Positions 21,480 to 33,500 of a stretch of DNA of 64,000 nucleotides are shown one piece after another; the first letter of the stretch is position 1; the number at the start of each line of letters is the position of its first letter. Origin of the DNA: Calliopum simillimum (taxonomy: Eukaryota > Arthropoda > Insecta > Diptera > Lauxaniidae); the NCBI GenBank assembly GCA_951812925.1, contig OX638369.1, positions 64,184,228-64,248,227 of the forward strand, read 5' to 3'. The position numbers were made by a program, and so were the translations under genes. The notes beneath the pieces were generated by a model. That model was not told the origin of the DNA and made no database searches. It worked only from the letters and a program-made list of their open reading frames with translations.

Positions 21480-22500
21480 GGATCCAACCAAAATCCAAAT
21501 CCTCGTTGCAAGCTCTGAACAAAACTTGAGATAATTCGAAAAAAGTTTGTGGTATATCCCGTCATGTTATTTCAAAGTGGTTCCGAAGATTCCAGACAGG
21601 TCATTTTTCTGTGGAGGACGAATCTCGAAAAGGCCACCCAAAATCTTCGACTGATTATGTAAGTATAGCGCTGTTGAAGTCTAAAATTGACGAAGATCCA
21701 AGATTGACCTAGGAAATCATTTCTGAGGAACTGGGCTTGAATGCCATGGCTGTATCGCGAATATTAAAAAATGATCTTGGATAAACGAAGAAATCTGGAC
21801 GAAGGGCACGTATTTTCTTGAAAAATTCCAAAACGGAGAGTCTAGCACTTTCAAGAAATTTGTAACAGGTGATGAAGCTTGGTTTTACAAGTACAACCCT
21901 GAAACCAAACAACTATCCATGGGATGGAGCCCAAAAGGTACAAATCCACCTGTTAAAGCAAAGCAACAAAAGTAATGATATTATGTAGTTTACTCTACCA
22001 GAGAGAAAGTTGTAGCTGCTATTCCTTTGAAAAAAAAGGTCAGAAGCCTGCTTACCAAAGGTTTCTAAAATTTATTGGGAAAACATAAAAAAAGAGCTAC
22101 GCCGCTACTTTCTACATCACGATAACGCGCCAGCCACACTGCTGAAAAAACGACCGGTTTTTTTTGCGTTTTCAGGCATCGAAGAAATTCGTCCAGTACC
22201 TTATTCCCCAGATCTAGTGCCTTGTGACTTCTGGTTGTTTCCAAAATTAAAAAAAATTTTTAGAGGGAGAGTCTTCAACAGCAATGAGGAGATAATAAGT
22301 AAATCCGGTTAATGATAATGAAATCGTAAAACTGCAAAAAACCGATTTTGAAGACTGTTTTTCAAGATGGATTTATCAACTTCAAAAATGTATCAAAATA
22401 AATCGCGATTACGTTGAAAAAATACAAACAGACGAAGAATAAAGTTATAAATTTAAAAATATCCAGTTTTTTCAATTCTACTAAGCGAACTTTTGTTAGG
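21480..22500 (+). pseudogene. mariner transposase relic, irritans-like
   Basis: Several frames are needed to read it. Recognisable blocks are VTGDEAWFYKYNPETK at about 21863-21910, HHDNAPA at about 22110-22130, and YSPDLVPCDFWLFPKLKK at about 22200-22250, matching the DD34D layout of irritans-type mariners. The HTH region holds ISEELGLNAMAVSRILKN at about 21720-21775. Stops (for example TAG at 21710 and TAA at 21783) and frameshifts break it. The right end GTTAGGCCCCTCGTAAC near 22495-22511 may be the inverted end; the left one is unclear. Confidence 0.82.
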
Positions 22501-22511
22501 CCCCTCGTAAC

Positions 22512-22640
22512 TATGTTTAAAACGCTTTTCTGAAAGCGTTATTTGAATAATGCAATTAAGCTTCACACAGACACTAAGGATAGTTGGTGCAAGCTCTGAG
22601 CCAAAAATAAGCGAAGTCGGACAAGAGGGCAAACGTTTGC
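22512..22640. repeat. Fragment of the TATACCCT repeat family
   Basis: It contains GAAAGCGTTATTTGA, CACAGACACTAAGGAT and GTCGGACAAGAGGGC, matching the internal modules of copy 1 (6380-6490). It was probably separated from copy 2 by the mariner insertion. Confidence 0.5.
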
Positions 22641-22665
22641 TTTTAAGGTCTCACTTCTTGTCAAG

Positions 22666-22806
22666 ATATCGTCGGCTGAGTATTATTTTGCCGTAAACGC
22701 CACTTCGTTGAAAAAGCAAAAGTAGATAACTTGTGCTCGTCTCTACACAAGTTATGTGCTTTTGCGTTTTGGCGTTTACGGCAAAATAATACTCAGCCGA
22801 CGATAT
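22666..22806. mobile_element. Short palindromic MITE with ATATCGTCGGCTGAG ends
   Basis: The 141-bp segment has inverted arms of about 35-40 bp (ATATCGTCGGCTGAGTATTA inward, through TTTTGCCGTAAACGCCA). The same end recurs at 30298-30334, showing a dispersed family. It could form a stable hairpin. Confidence 0.65.
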
Positions 22807-22809
22807 ATT

Positions 22810-23380
22810 GGCGATAAATGACACAGATGAGACATGTTTTTAAAAAGATTATTACATAATTTTCACAAATAACAATGAGCAAAGCTTAATGTCTAAATTA
22901 ATTAATACAATATTTGATTAAATGCTAATTAAATCAGAAATATTAATTTTCGTTTGCTTAAATTAGATTGGGTTAATTAAAAACTTCTATTTTCATCTAC
23001 AAAATTTAATTTGAGAGTTCAGTTTTATTGTTATAATCCGATCGACTCCAAATTTCACATGTAATGCTGCCCTATTCAAAGGAAAAAATGTTGCCCAATC
23101 CATTTTGTAAAATAAGGATAATCCTAATGGATACTCTTTGAGACTGCTATAAATTTTTATGAACAAAACTATAAAACTACAGCATTCGCTCGGCGCTGGA
23201 CATCTCATCCAATTCAACTTTAATAAGATGAACTGTCGAACGTTGCCGGTAATCGTAAGTCCGACCAGCATGTATATGATTTGTACGAAAACGTAAAAAT
23301 TATTAATAATAATTTGAAGCTAATACTTTTTAAAGAAGCTTAATGCTAAACTACATAAATTAGCCTTACAATAAACATAA
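22810..23380 (-). other. Presumed 3' UTR of the VWC gene and downstream flank
   Basis: This follows the stop codon at 23381-23383 on the minus strand. An AATAAA (complement at 23024-23029) is the nearest good poly(A) signal. A 92-codon minus frame at 22993-23271 lies within it; it has no start context or family match that I can support. Confidence 0.35.
23024..23029 (-). terminator. Candidate poly(A) signal AATAAA of the VWC gene
   Basis: The hexamer is about 350 bp downstream of the stop codon on the coding strand. It was chosen by position and exact match only. Confidence 0.35.
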
Positions 23381-24591
23381 CTAGCAGTCTAATGGTCCAC
23401 ATTTGACACCAACTTCGGTACATTTACACTCCAAACATGGGCTTGAAAGCTCCAAAATGATTCGTCCAACACGATACATACGTCCATAGATATTACAACC
23501 GGCTAACTTCAGCACACCATTCGGATCTATCAAACTGTTCGAAGCGGTATGTTGAGGCAGCGCTTGATTTGAGTGCATTGCTGATGCCGTTATTGATTTT
23601 GTCGCCGTTAACGCTGATGATGATGAAGATGACTGTGATGATAATTGTGTGGTTGTATTTTCAATTGTCGGTTCCAGACCTTCGATTTTATTGATTGAGT
23701 TTTTATAGTGAACTAAGCCCAAGAAATTGTCTGTCGGTATGTGGGTGGAAAACGTAGCGGTTGGTTGATGCGACGTATGATTGAGTCTCACTTCAAAACT
23801 GGCGTCCATGAAGGGTAATTTGTCGAATGGTGCCATTAGTACAGGTTTTGCTGTTCCAATTGTAGTATGCGGTGCTTTAGTTGTGGTTTTTTTGGTGCTG
23901 ATTGTTGTATTGGCGATTGCTTTCGATGGTGAGGGTTTTGTTTTCGTGGCTTTTTGAGTAGCTGCTGGTTTTGACGTTGTTGTTGTTGTTGTCGTTCTAA
24001 TGGTTGTTCTTGGCCTCGATTTAATTCTGGATGTTGATTTTCTTGTTGACTTTATTGTTGTTGTTTTAGTTGTTGGCGCCACTGTGGAGCTGGGCTGTAG
24101 ATTTTTTTGAGTACTTGTTATAGTGGCACTAGTGTCTGTCATTGTGAAATTAGCAGGGATATTTTTGATGGCTACTTGTGGTAGCGCTTTAAAGGGTGGA
24201 ATTGTTGTCGTTGATTTTGTTGTTGGTATTGAATGTTGTAGTCCAGTAACTTCATCTTGGAAAAGTAAATTCAAAAAGGATTCAATTTTACTTTTATCAT
24301 CTATTTGTAGTTTGTCGAAAATTTTTGTTGTGTTCAGTTTGTTCGAAATTATTTTGGCAGGCTCTTTTTCAGTTTCGTTAGATAAATATTCAGGCAACTC
24401 AGTGGTGATATGAACGATTACTTCCTTTTCAAAGTCTGCACCAGAATTAGTCTGTTTGTTGGTAGAACTCTTATTAAATTGAGATTTACTTTGCATCGAA
24501 AGAATTTTTTCTTTGTCTTCTATTAATGAGGTCAAGTCCGGTGGTGTCTCAGTTCTGATAACATCTTTAAATGGATCCGGTGTAGTAATTT
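23381..24591 (-). CDS. VWC gene, last coding exon (mucin-like end and C-terminal half-VWC)
   Basis: The acceptor AAATTTCTTTTTAG precedes AAATTACTACACC. The G from exon 4 plus AA makes a Glu codon. A Thr/Lys/Ser-rich stretch (runs of Thr around 23960-24010) precedes the last 38 residues, which hold NIYGRMYRVGRI and PCLECKCTEVG. The stop TAG is at 23381-23383, directly after the sixth cysteine, so the second VWC subdomain is absent. Confidence 0.88.
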
Positions 24592-27500
24592 CTAAAAAGA
24601 AATTTATTAGTTAAGAGTTTGTTTTTTTTTTAAATTTAATGATGATCACTTTTATCAGAAAGGTTATTTTTTAATAACCAAGCGACGCAATTGACAAAAG
24701 GTCGAAAACTTAAAAATCTTCTAAGGAATGATCACAAAATGAACCTGTGTTTCTAATATATAATTCAGGCTTATGTAAAATATAATTTTATATGCAAGAC
24801 ACAGTTAAAGTTTTTCCGAAAAGTCAAAAAAGGCCTCGAAAAAAGAAAAAGTTGCTAACATCAAAGGAACATTTTCACATACGATGTTAAGAATTTTCTA
24901 TTATTTTGAACCGATTCGCCCTAATATATACCATATATTAGTATAGTCCAAAATAAAAAAAAGTTTCCTATTAAATTGTAATGGTGCACATGGCATTTCT
25001 TAAACTTGATATTTAAAACTGGCAAAAATTGTTTCAAGTCCAAAAAAAAAAATCAAAATGTTTAAATGTTAGCTTCTCGATTGAACATATTTTTTGTAAA
25101 CTCTTAGTCCTTACAAACTTGTATAGTGGTAAACTATTAAACTCTCTATATTTTGAACAAAAAAATCGATTTACAAAATTACTAAAATAGCAAATGGTAT
25201 ACCAAGTTAAATGGTATGGTTAAAAGACGTATCCCCACTGTAAAACACTTCAAAAATTTAAGCATTTATCGTAGTTTTTTATGAAAATGTAAGTCATTTT
25301 ACACATGTCTTAAAAAAACGAAATATTAGCCGTGTTCAAGATCCCGAGCATCTAGACTTGAAAAGTAGCAATATTTTCCAATCAATTAAGAGCAATATTA
25401 AAAGAAAGAACATAGCAAGTTACGAAAAATTGTATTTCTCTGAAAAAATTATATGAGCAAAGCGAACGAGAAAAAATTTTTATTTCGAAAATGATATATC
25501 GATTTAAACACAAAATTTGTGGGAGAGCTTAGTTAAATATAGCATTATAATACTTTTGGACTGCTTGTGGCATAAACACAAATAAGCTCTTGATATCAGC
25601 AATTTTATCCTTACTCTCAGCTCTATTTTGTAATATATTTAAATTCTTTGAAAACAAGTTATTGGATGTACCTAATGCATTCCTCGTTGGTTTCTTCTTT
25701 AACATTACTATTCCGAAGTCTTCAGTGTTTTGTACATGGTTTTGAAGGAAAACAGACATATTTATTAGCTATTATACTAATGTAAACTTAAACGTTCAAA
25801 TCTCATTTCAAAAAATTAAATAAAATCTACATATTTGATAATATTATGCATTTTATGAAACATCTGAAGAAATTTACTTCACAAAAGTATATGAATTTTC
25901 AAAATCATATCGTTAATAACAAGCTTATAACTATAATTGTAAAGAACTTAGTAATTTATGTGGTACCCTCTGTTGCTTTGAACTGCTACTAATCGTTGGG
26001 GCATTGATTCAACTAATTTACTTCAAAACTCTGGTGTTATTTTACCCCATTCTTCTTGCAAAGCATTTTGAAGGCTTGTTTTGGACGATATATGGTGTGT
26101 TCTTATACGATCCTCAAGATGCGACCACAGATTCTCTATAGGGTTCAAATCTGGACTTTTTGGTGGCATTATAAGTTGTTTTGTATTATGCAATATCCAC
26201 ATTTTGACGTCCCAGGCCTTGTCTTTGGGATAGTTATCTTGTTGAAATAAGAATGATCGAGGAGCTAAACCCATTTTAGTAGCGGTAGTTTCTAAATGCT
26301 CCTTCATGATTGACAAGTACACTTTCTTATCCATTATACCATCTATAAATTTTAAATTTCCAACACCATGGGCGGACATGCACCCCCAAACAATAACGGA
26401 ACCTCCGCCGTGTTTCACAGTTGCTTTTGTATTGCTTAGTCGCAAGGCTTCTCCAGGCTTTCGCCACACCATACGCCGGCCGTCTGATCCAAAAATATTA
26501 AATTTACTTTCGTCACTGAATATTACGCTCTCCCAGAAGTCAATTGTTTTTATTTTATAAGTAGTGGCGAAATTAAGGCACATACATAGTAGCATTTACT
26601 TTTGAAATCAGTGGCTTTTTTCTTGCCACTCGACAGTGGAAATTATTCTTTCTAAGCACTCTGCGCACTGCTTCATTAGAAACATTTGAATGTAGTGCTG
26701 TCTTTAGCTCATTATTGTTCTTTGGAGCTGAAAGATGCGGGTTCTGCCGGTTCTTTTTCAAGATTTTCCTCTCCTCTCGTATCGATAATACTTTTGGGCG
26801 GCCGGTACGCGGCAAATTTTCGAGAGAATTTCGTTCTTTCATGCGTTTTATGACAGTACATAATGCGGAAGTGAATCGATTAAACATCTCTGCAATATAT
26901 TTGTTTGGACGACCTTCATTATGTATGTACGTATTCGCCTTTAACTCCTAGGAGGAGCATAGGGCCAATATGAAATCTCTCCATTTGCCACGATCCCTTG
27001 CGATGACTTTAATCTCTTGCCACGACTTTCCCGATTCTTGGATTTCCTTTTCCAGCGACCTCTTCCAGTTGGTTTTGGGTCTACCACGTCGTTTACTGCC
27101 TTGTGGATTCCACTCAAGAGCCTGGCGACAAACTTCGCTGTGTGGTTTCCGGAGAGTGTGACCAATCCATCTCCATTTGCGCAGCTTGACCTTGATTGTT
27201 ATAGCCCTCTGATTGCATTTTTGATGTAGCTCGGCATTTGATATAGTGCGAGGCCACCAAATTATGCAGATACAAAATTATTTTCTTTTCGGATTCTGTA
27301 AATGCTTTGCCTCTAGGCATTTTTAAATTTTACACCTCAAAAGTGACTAATGCTAAACTAAACTCAAATATCAAAACTGAGTGTATAAACAGGATGAACG
27401 GTACTATTTGTGCATAGATTCACATACTTTTGCGAGATAGGAAAATCGTTGTATTGCTGTAGCTGGATAGCCAAACATAATTTTTTGATTCTTTTTTTAC

Positions 27501-30500
27501 AAAATTACTACGGAAATACGACTTTACTTAAATTACTTATATTAGTCAAAATATTTTTCTGACCAAAAAGTTAGAAGAAGAAGAACAACAAAATTTATAA
27601 ACTTTTGTGAGTCAGTGTAATTGTTTTTACAATAACTTTTGTGCTTTGTGTAGAAGAATAAGTATTGCTGTAGACATTTTATTTTTATTGACTTTATTTT
27701 TATTTTGCCGAACACAAGAATCACACCAAAGGATTAAACCTTTGGTTTTCGGATTGTCCTCCAAAATTTGGTTTAAAATTTTAGCAACAGCGCTTGCTAT
27801 GTCATCTCCAGTTCGTCCACTGTGTGCTTTAGTCCATAAAGCACAATATGTGATGTTTGGTTTGTTGGTCAAACAAACTGTTGCTTTCATATTATAAACG
27901 CTTAGTTTTCTTTTATAATAAAAAGATGAAGCTCTACCTTTTGGAAGTTTGAAAACATTTTGGAGATCAAAGCATACAATTACAGCATTCGGATCAAAAT
28001 TTTGTCTGTCCCGGTCTTTTTCAACAATTTCTTGTGTTGGATTAGTTTTTAGTTTAAACGATACACATCGGTCACACTGATCCATTTTTGGCTTGTAAAA
28101 TGACAAATTGAAAGAAGTGTGGAACTCTTTTCGATAAATGTGCAATTTTACTGGATCAGGTGGGCTTTCTTTATAAAGTTGATACATTTTAGATAAGTTT
28201 AAATGACTTTCCAGATACTGTCTTGTCGAACTTGCTCTACAATAATGGGAGTCAAGTCTAAAAAACATATTTATATGATTGTGAACAATTTCAATTTTCT
28301 CAGGCGCTATTAGTTTTTTTACATGTTTTCCTCTTATACATATATCGCTTTGAGCAACCAGAAGATTGGTCATTGCAGTGCTTAAAATAATTTTATATTC
28401 GTTTTTCATTTATCGATAAAGTGTTTAGAAAAAACTTTTTACAGACTCTGCATATGTGTTGTGTCTCCTGAGTTGAGGTAAAATTCAAATTAATTTTTTC
28501 TAATAGATCCAATAGATCTCTTTTTCTTTACTGGAAATCGTATACAAACTTACAGTAAAATTTTGGTTTCTCTTTGTCCGATAAGTTCCAAAATGAGAAG
28601 AAAATAATTTTTCTATCTCCATCGGAAAAGTTTTTGGTACACTCATGAAAATAGTTGTGATCACATGGCTCCATTATTTTCCTACATGGTATAGTTTCTC
28701 CTTTTTTATTTTTATATTCTTTTCCATGTTCGCGATTTTTGTTTCGAATATTCTGATTCCAATTTTCGGACCCATTCTGCCTCTTTCTTGAATGAAAATC
28801 GAAAAATTCGTGTGGTATTACGTTACCTGGCGATTCATTCGTCATACTCCTATAATTCTCACGAAGCAATGTTTCTCCTTCATTTGTTACTATGAAATCA
28901 AGATCTTTAACGCTATCGTCGGAGTCTTTTAGAAAAATTATTTACTAACTTTCTGTCCTATTTATTTATAAGTGAAATATTTACCAAAATCAGATTCAAT
29001 GGAAAAATGGGAAACACGGCCTTCAAATTCTTCTTTAATTGGAATTTTGTTCATTGTCTTTTAAAAGTTGTTAAACTTAATGCTGTCAATATGCTTGCAG
29101 TGAATCTTAGAAAAAATCTAATTTTATTTTTGAAAATTTCGTAATAATACATTTAAAAGCTGACTTCATGTGGGAAATTATTTCAAATTTAACAAGTACA
29201 AAGTGTATCGCTATAAATTGTATTATATTACTAGCTGGCCTGGTTGCGACTTCGTTCGCCCATTCCCGATGCCTTTACGTACGAAGTCCCATCCATCTCC
29301 ATCGTCTCTCTCTTCCAATCACCAAGGTTTTTAAAGATCCATGTATTAACTTTTGTAATCATAGCTCCCATAGGTACAGAGATATAGCATTTAATATATT
29401 TTTTATATGAAGGGTGCAACTCCCCCTTCTCATCCCCCGCCCAAGTTTTTCAAAGTAAATGGTAGATAGAATATTCAGGTATGTACCAAGTTTTGTAACG
29501 ATATCTGCGATATGTGAAGAAATATAGCATTTTGTGTATTTTTGAAAAGTGCATGCAATTCTCCTACACCCAATATCCCCAAGTTTTGTATGGTGAATGG
29601 TAGATATGTACATTATGCGTAAGTTCATCAACTTTCATAATCATAGCTTGTATAACTGTAGAGATATAGCATTTTTTGGATTTTTTTCATATGGGGGGTG
29701 CAACCCCCGTTCCTCTCAGTGGCATCCCGCCCCCTTAAGAACCTTCTACAGACCATAACAAACAATTTAAAAAAAAATTATGCAAATCGGCCTTGTAGTT
29801 TCCGCATTCATAAGCTACATACGGACACCATTTCATTTTTATATATATAGATTAATTCTACATTTTCATTGAAACAAACTTACCGTAGTAAACCTGGAGT
29901 TAGTTTTGAGAGCGGAGGCTCTATCCTCTTCAAAATACTAAGAGAACGTTTGTATACCACTGGTTTATGTACTAATGCACTAATTGGCTTAAGTTTATGT
30001 GCTTAGTAATGCATTGCATTAAAACAATAGTGAATTATTATATGATTAATATGCATATACGGCAAAACAAAAATAACTAAAAAAAATAAATTGAAAATGT
30101 TTGAAAAATTTGCCGTATATCCATATTTTTGGCGTTTACGGCAAACTAAAAATTCAACTAGCTATTTTTGTGGATATACGGCAAAAGTTAAACTATATAA
30201 CTCTGGATTGGAAAGGGATAGGACAAAATGGATTAAAGATTCAGAGTGAGCGTACTCGAAAACATAAAACTGCACCCTCAGTTGAAAATGCGTGTTTTGG
30301 CGTTTACGTCAAAATAATACTCAGCCGACGATATATGTGCTATGATATTTTTATGCTATAGGTTTTTAGTATAGAAAATGTATTAAAGCATAATAACCCA
30401 ACAAAACTTTTCAATAAATTTGTAGCCTCTTATACGATAATTGATTACCTAACGCATTACTTGTATGTTAAAACATTTTAAATATTACATGTAGGGGAAG

Positions 30501-33500
30501 ATGGGGTAGATTCGCACAGTTTTCACTTTATGGCTTTAAATAAAGCAAGCTACCAGCTTTTTCAAAATATCTAGTATGCAGTTAAATAAGTACAATATTA
30601 AGTATTTAATGTAGTGCAAGCTAAAGACGGTCCGATTTATTATTTAAGAGTAATGACAGATTTTCCGAAGATACTCAAAACGTACGAATGTGCCCCATAT
30701 GCGGGGTACATTCGTACATATCGTTGGGTATACGTGCAATGGTGAATGCAGGAATTAAGGCGATGAAATCGAATGAAAGAGTATCCTCTTGAACGTATAG
30801 AACATCTTTAGCATGCAGATCTGTCATAGAACTTGACTGGTAAATCCCAACAGATGCAAAATCTTCGTCGCTGCACAAAAGTTTGTTAAATGGCCATATT
30901 CTTGTTATTTCAAATGCACTTGTAATATTTTTACCATGACATGATTGAAAACTTTAGCCAGTCTTGGAATATTGTACATAGTAGGATCTTTTCCATGGTT
31001 ATTCACATTCTGATCTTTGAATGCAGTTCTCATTTCTCAATAAAAAGGCCCAGTCAAGCCTCTATTGGTTGACGGTGTGTAAAGTGTGATAGGAGTAAGA
31101 AATACACTATCCCGTTGCCCCAAGCATTATTAACTGCATCTATTGAGAAATGACTTTCATAGCTGATGACTAGCGGTATATTAAGGTTATCTTTAGAGTA
31201 TTGCGTTTGCTTTTGGACGTGTTTCAGTAATTTCATGAATTAATTGGTAATTATACACCGGCTCTTACTTTTGTTATACTAAATAAATTAAAATTACGCT
31301 TCATAAGGGTAAATTTGTGTGTACGAATGTACCCCGTAACTACTTATATGCTCGAATGTGCCCCAAACTGATCAATATAGATTGTTGTTAATTCTATTAA
31401 AACTATTAGCAAAATCGCAAAAATTGTAAACACACAGTAAAATAGGATATCTGTCTTTGAATCGGCAGAAGTATTTTAAAATTTTAGAATTAAGTTATTA
31501 CCATTAAACGAAGTTAAAGTCAGATAAGATAATTACTTTTGCACTGGAAAAACACACAATGCAATTAATAATGAAATACTTTTTCAATTACATGTAATGC
31601 AATGGTTAATGTGAGAACATAATCATTTCGAAAGTTTTTTACTTGCGATTTTTTGATTTTTAAATCATTTTGACGTTAATATTTGTTAATATTTCAAAAG
31701 AAAGAGTAAAAAGATAATTTTTCAGATAATGTTTCCCCTGATAAACTTTTGGCCCAAAACGGAACCCTTTATGTCTATAACGTCCTATTACCTTGATTTA
31801 GTACTTATGTAACGCAAAAGTAACCCAGAAAGTAATCGATACAAATAATTTTTTCGATTACTCGATCTATTACATGTAAGCGAGTGTTTTATTAGGGTAA
31901 TCGATAACTCCCAATGACATGCATGTGTTAAAATAATGCCTTATGTAAACCAGAAAGTAATCGATGCAAACAATTTCTTAGATTACTCGACCGATTACAT
32001 GTAAACAAAGATTTTACTGGGAAATTCAAACCTATATATTTTGTTGTATAGCAAAATTTTTCAACACTTATTGACAAATATTATGATGCAAGACGATTGG
32101 CTCTGGATCGTGAAAATGGCTATTAAATGCTCTGATTTATTAATGCTTTCGTTTATTAATACTTTAATATTTGTATACTTACCAATAACTTTGGTTGAAC
32201 TCTCACGCATAGGCTCCGATGTTGTTATATCAATAATATGTGGCGTTATTTGGTATAGATCCGATGTTTCGGCAGCATTTGTGTCATCCATCACTAAAGG
32301 TCCTTTTGGCAAGAAACCGCCTTCTGTCTTTGTTGGGGGCGAAAATCCATGCGATTGTGTGCCGCTATTGCCAAAATCGAATTTAACAAATGCGTCTGAT
32401 GCTGCAGTACCGTCCATCTTACCAGCAGTAGACGATGCTGAAGACGTTGGTCCTTCGACATTGAATTTATAAATGTATTCAGCTTTACTGCCATCTTCGA
32501 GGTCCGGATATGTATGATGTTGTTCGGTTATAGAGGGGTAAACTCCACCTTCATCGTAGACATCATAATCGCCTTTTGCGTTCTTATTTGGTATCATATC
32601 AATCATATCCCAATGGCCGTCTACCACCAACGGTGGTGCTACCGTTGAGCCAATGGACTGAGTGGGTTTTTTCTTAGAAATGCTGTGAAAATAGTCGTAC
32701 AGTAGTTTATTATGATCAGCCTGCACAGCATCAGTAGGTAAAAACGGTATAATCTTTAAATTGGGCAGACTAGGTGGGAGAGTTGGTTCCGTATTGGTAT
32801 CCAATGGTTCAGCTTCCAAAATTGTTGGATTTGTCTTAACGTATACGGGTTTTGTTGTTTTCGTTATTGCTGTTTTCATGGTTGATAACACGCTTGGTTT
32901 CGCAGTTGTAGAAGTTGAGGTTGTAGTGGTAATTTTCGTTGTTGACGTCGGCCTCGAAAGTGTGGGAAGTGGCTTGAATGTTATATTTTGCGTATTCTTT
33001 GTTGTCACAAAATATGTTGGCTCTAATGTGAGATTCGCAATTTTAGAATTAATTCGAGTATATGGTTTATTTGTTGGAATCGGCTTGAAATTTGGTAATG
33101 AATTTGATGTTGGTAAAGTAAATACACTAAGTAATGGTTTTGGGCTTGTAGCTTTAATTCGGTCTTTTGAATCGCTTGGTGTCAACTTTTGTCTTATTTT
33201 TATTTCAGTGTTATTTGTAGGAGTTTCACTTTTAAGAATTCCTGCAATACCATCTATGAGTGCAGATATAAGACCATTGCTTTCTGGCTTAGGTCTAACA
33301 GTTGTGTTTAAAGAACTTATTGGAGAGTCTACAATAGCTATAGCATCAGTTTTCTCAAGCTTTTCTTGGATTTTATAATTAGTTCCTATCAACGCAGTCT
33401 TTTTTATATTTTGATTTTGGTCCCCGGAATCATTGTTAGTCACAATTGCTTCTTTTGTTGATACTTTTATTTTTGTTGCTATAGTGTCGGCAACTGCTGG

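Noticed and set aside
22993..23271. 92-codon minus frame downstream of the VWC gene as a chemoreceptor C-terminus
   Set aside because: The hydrophobic pattern is suggestive only; no diagnostic motif, and it sits in the likely 3' UTR.
32041..33378. Plus-strand frames opposite VWC exon 4
   Set aside because: They mirror the Thr/Ser-rich coding strand and have no splice or domain support.
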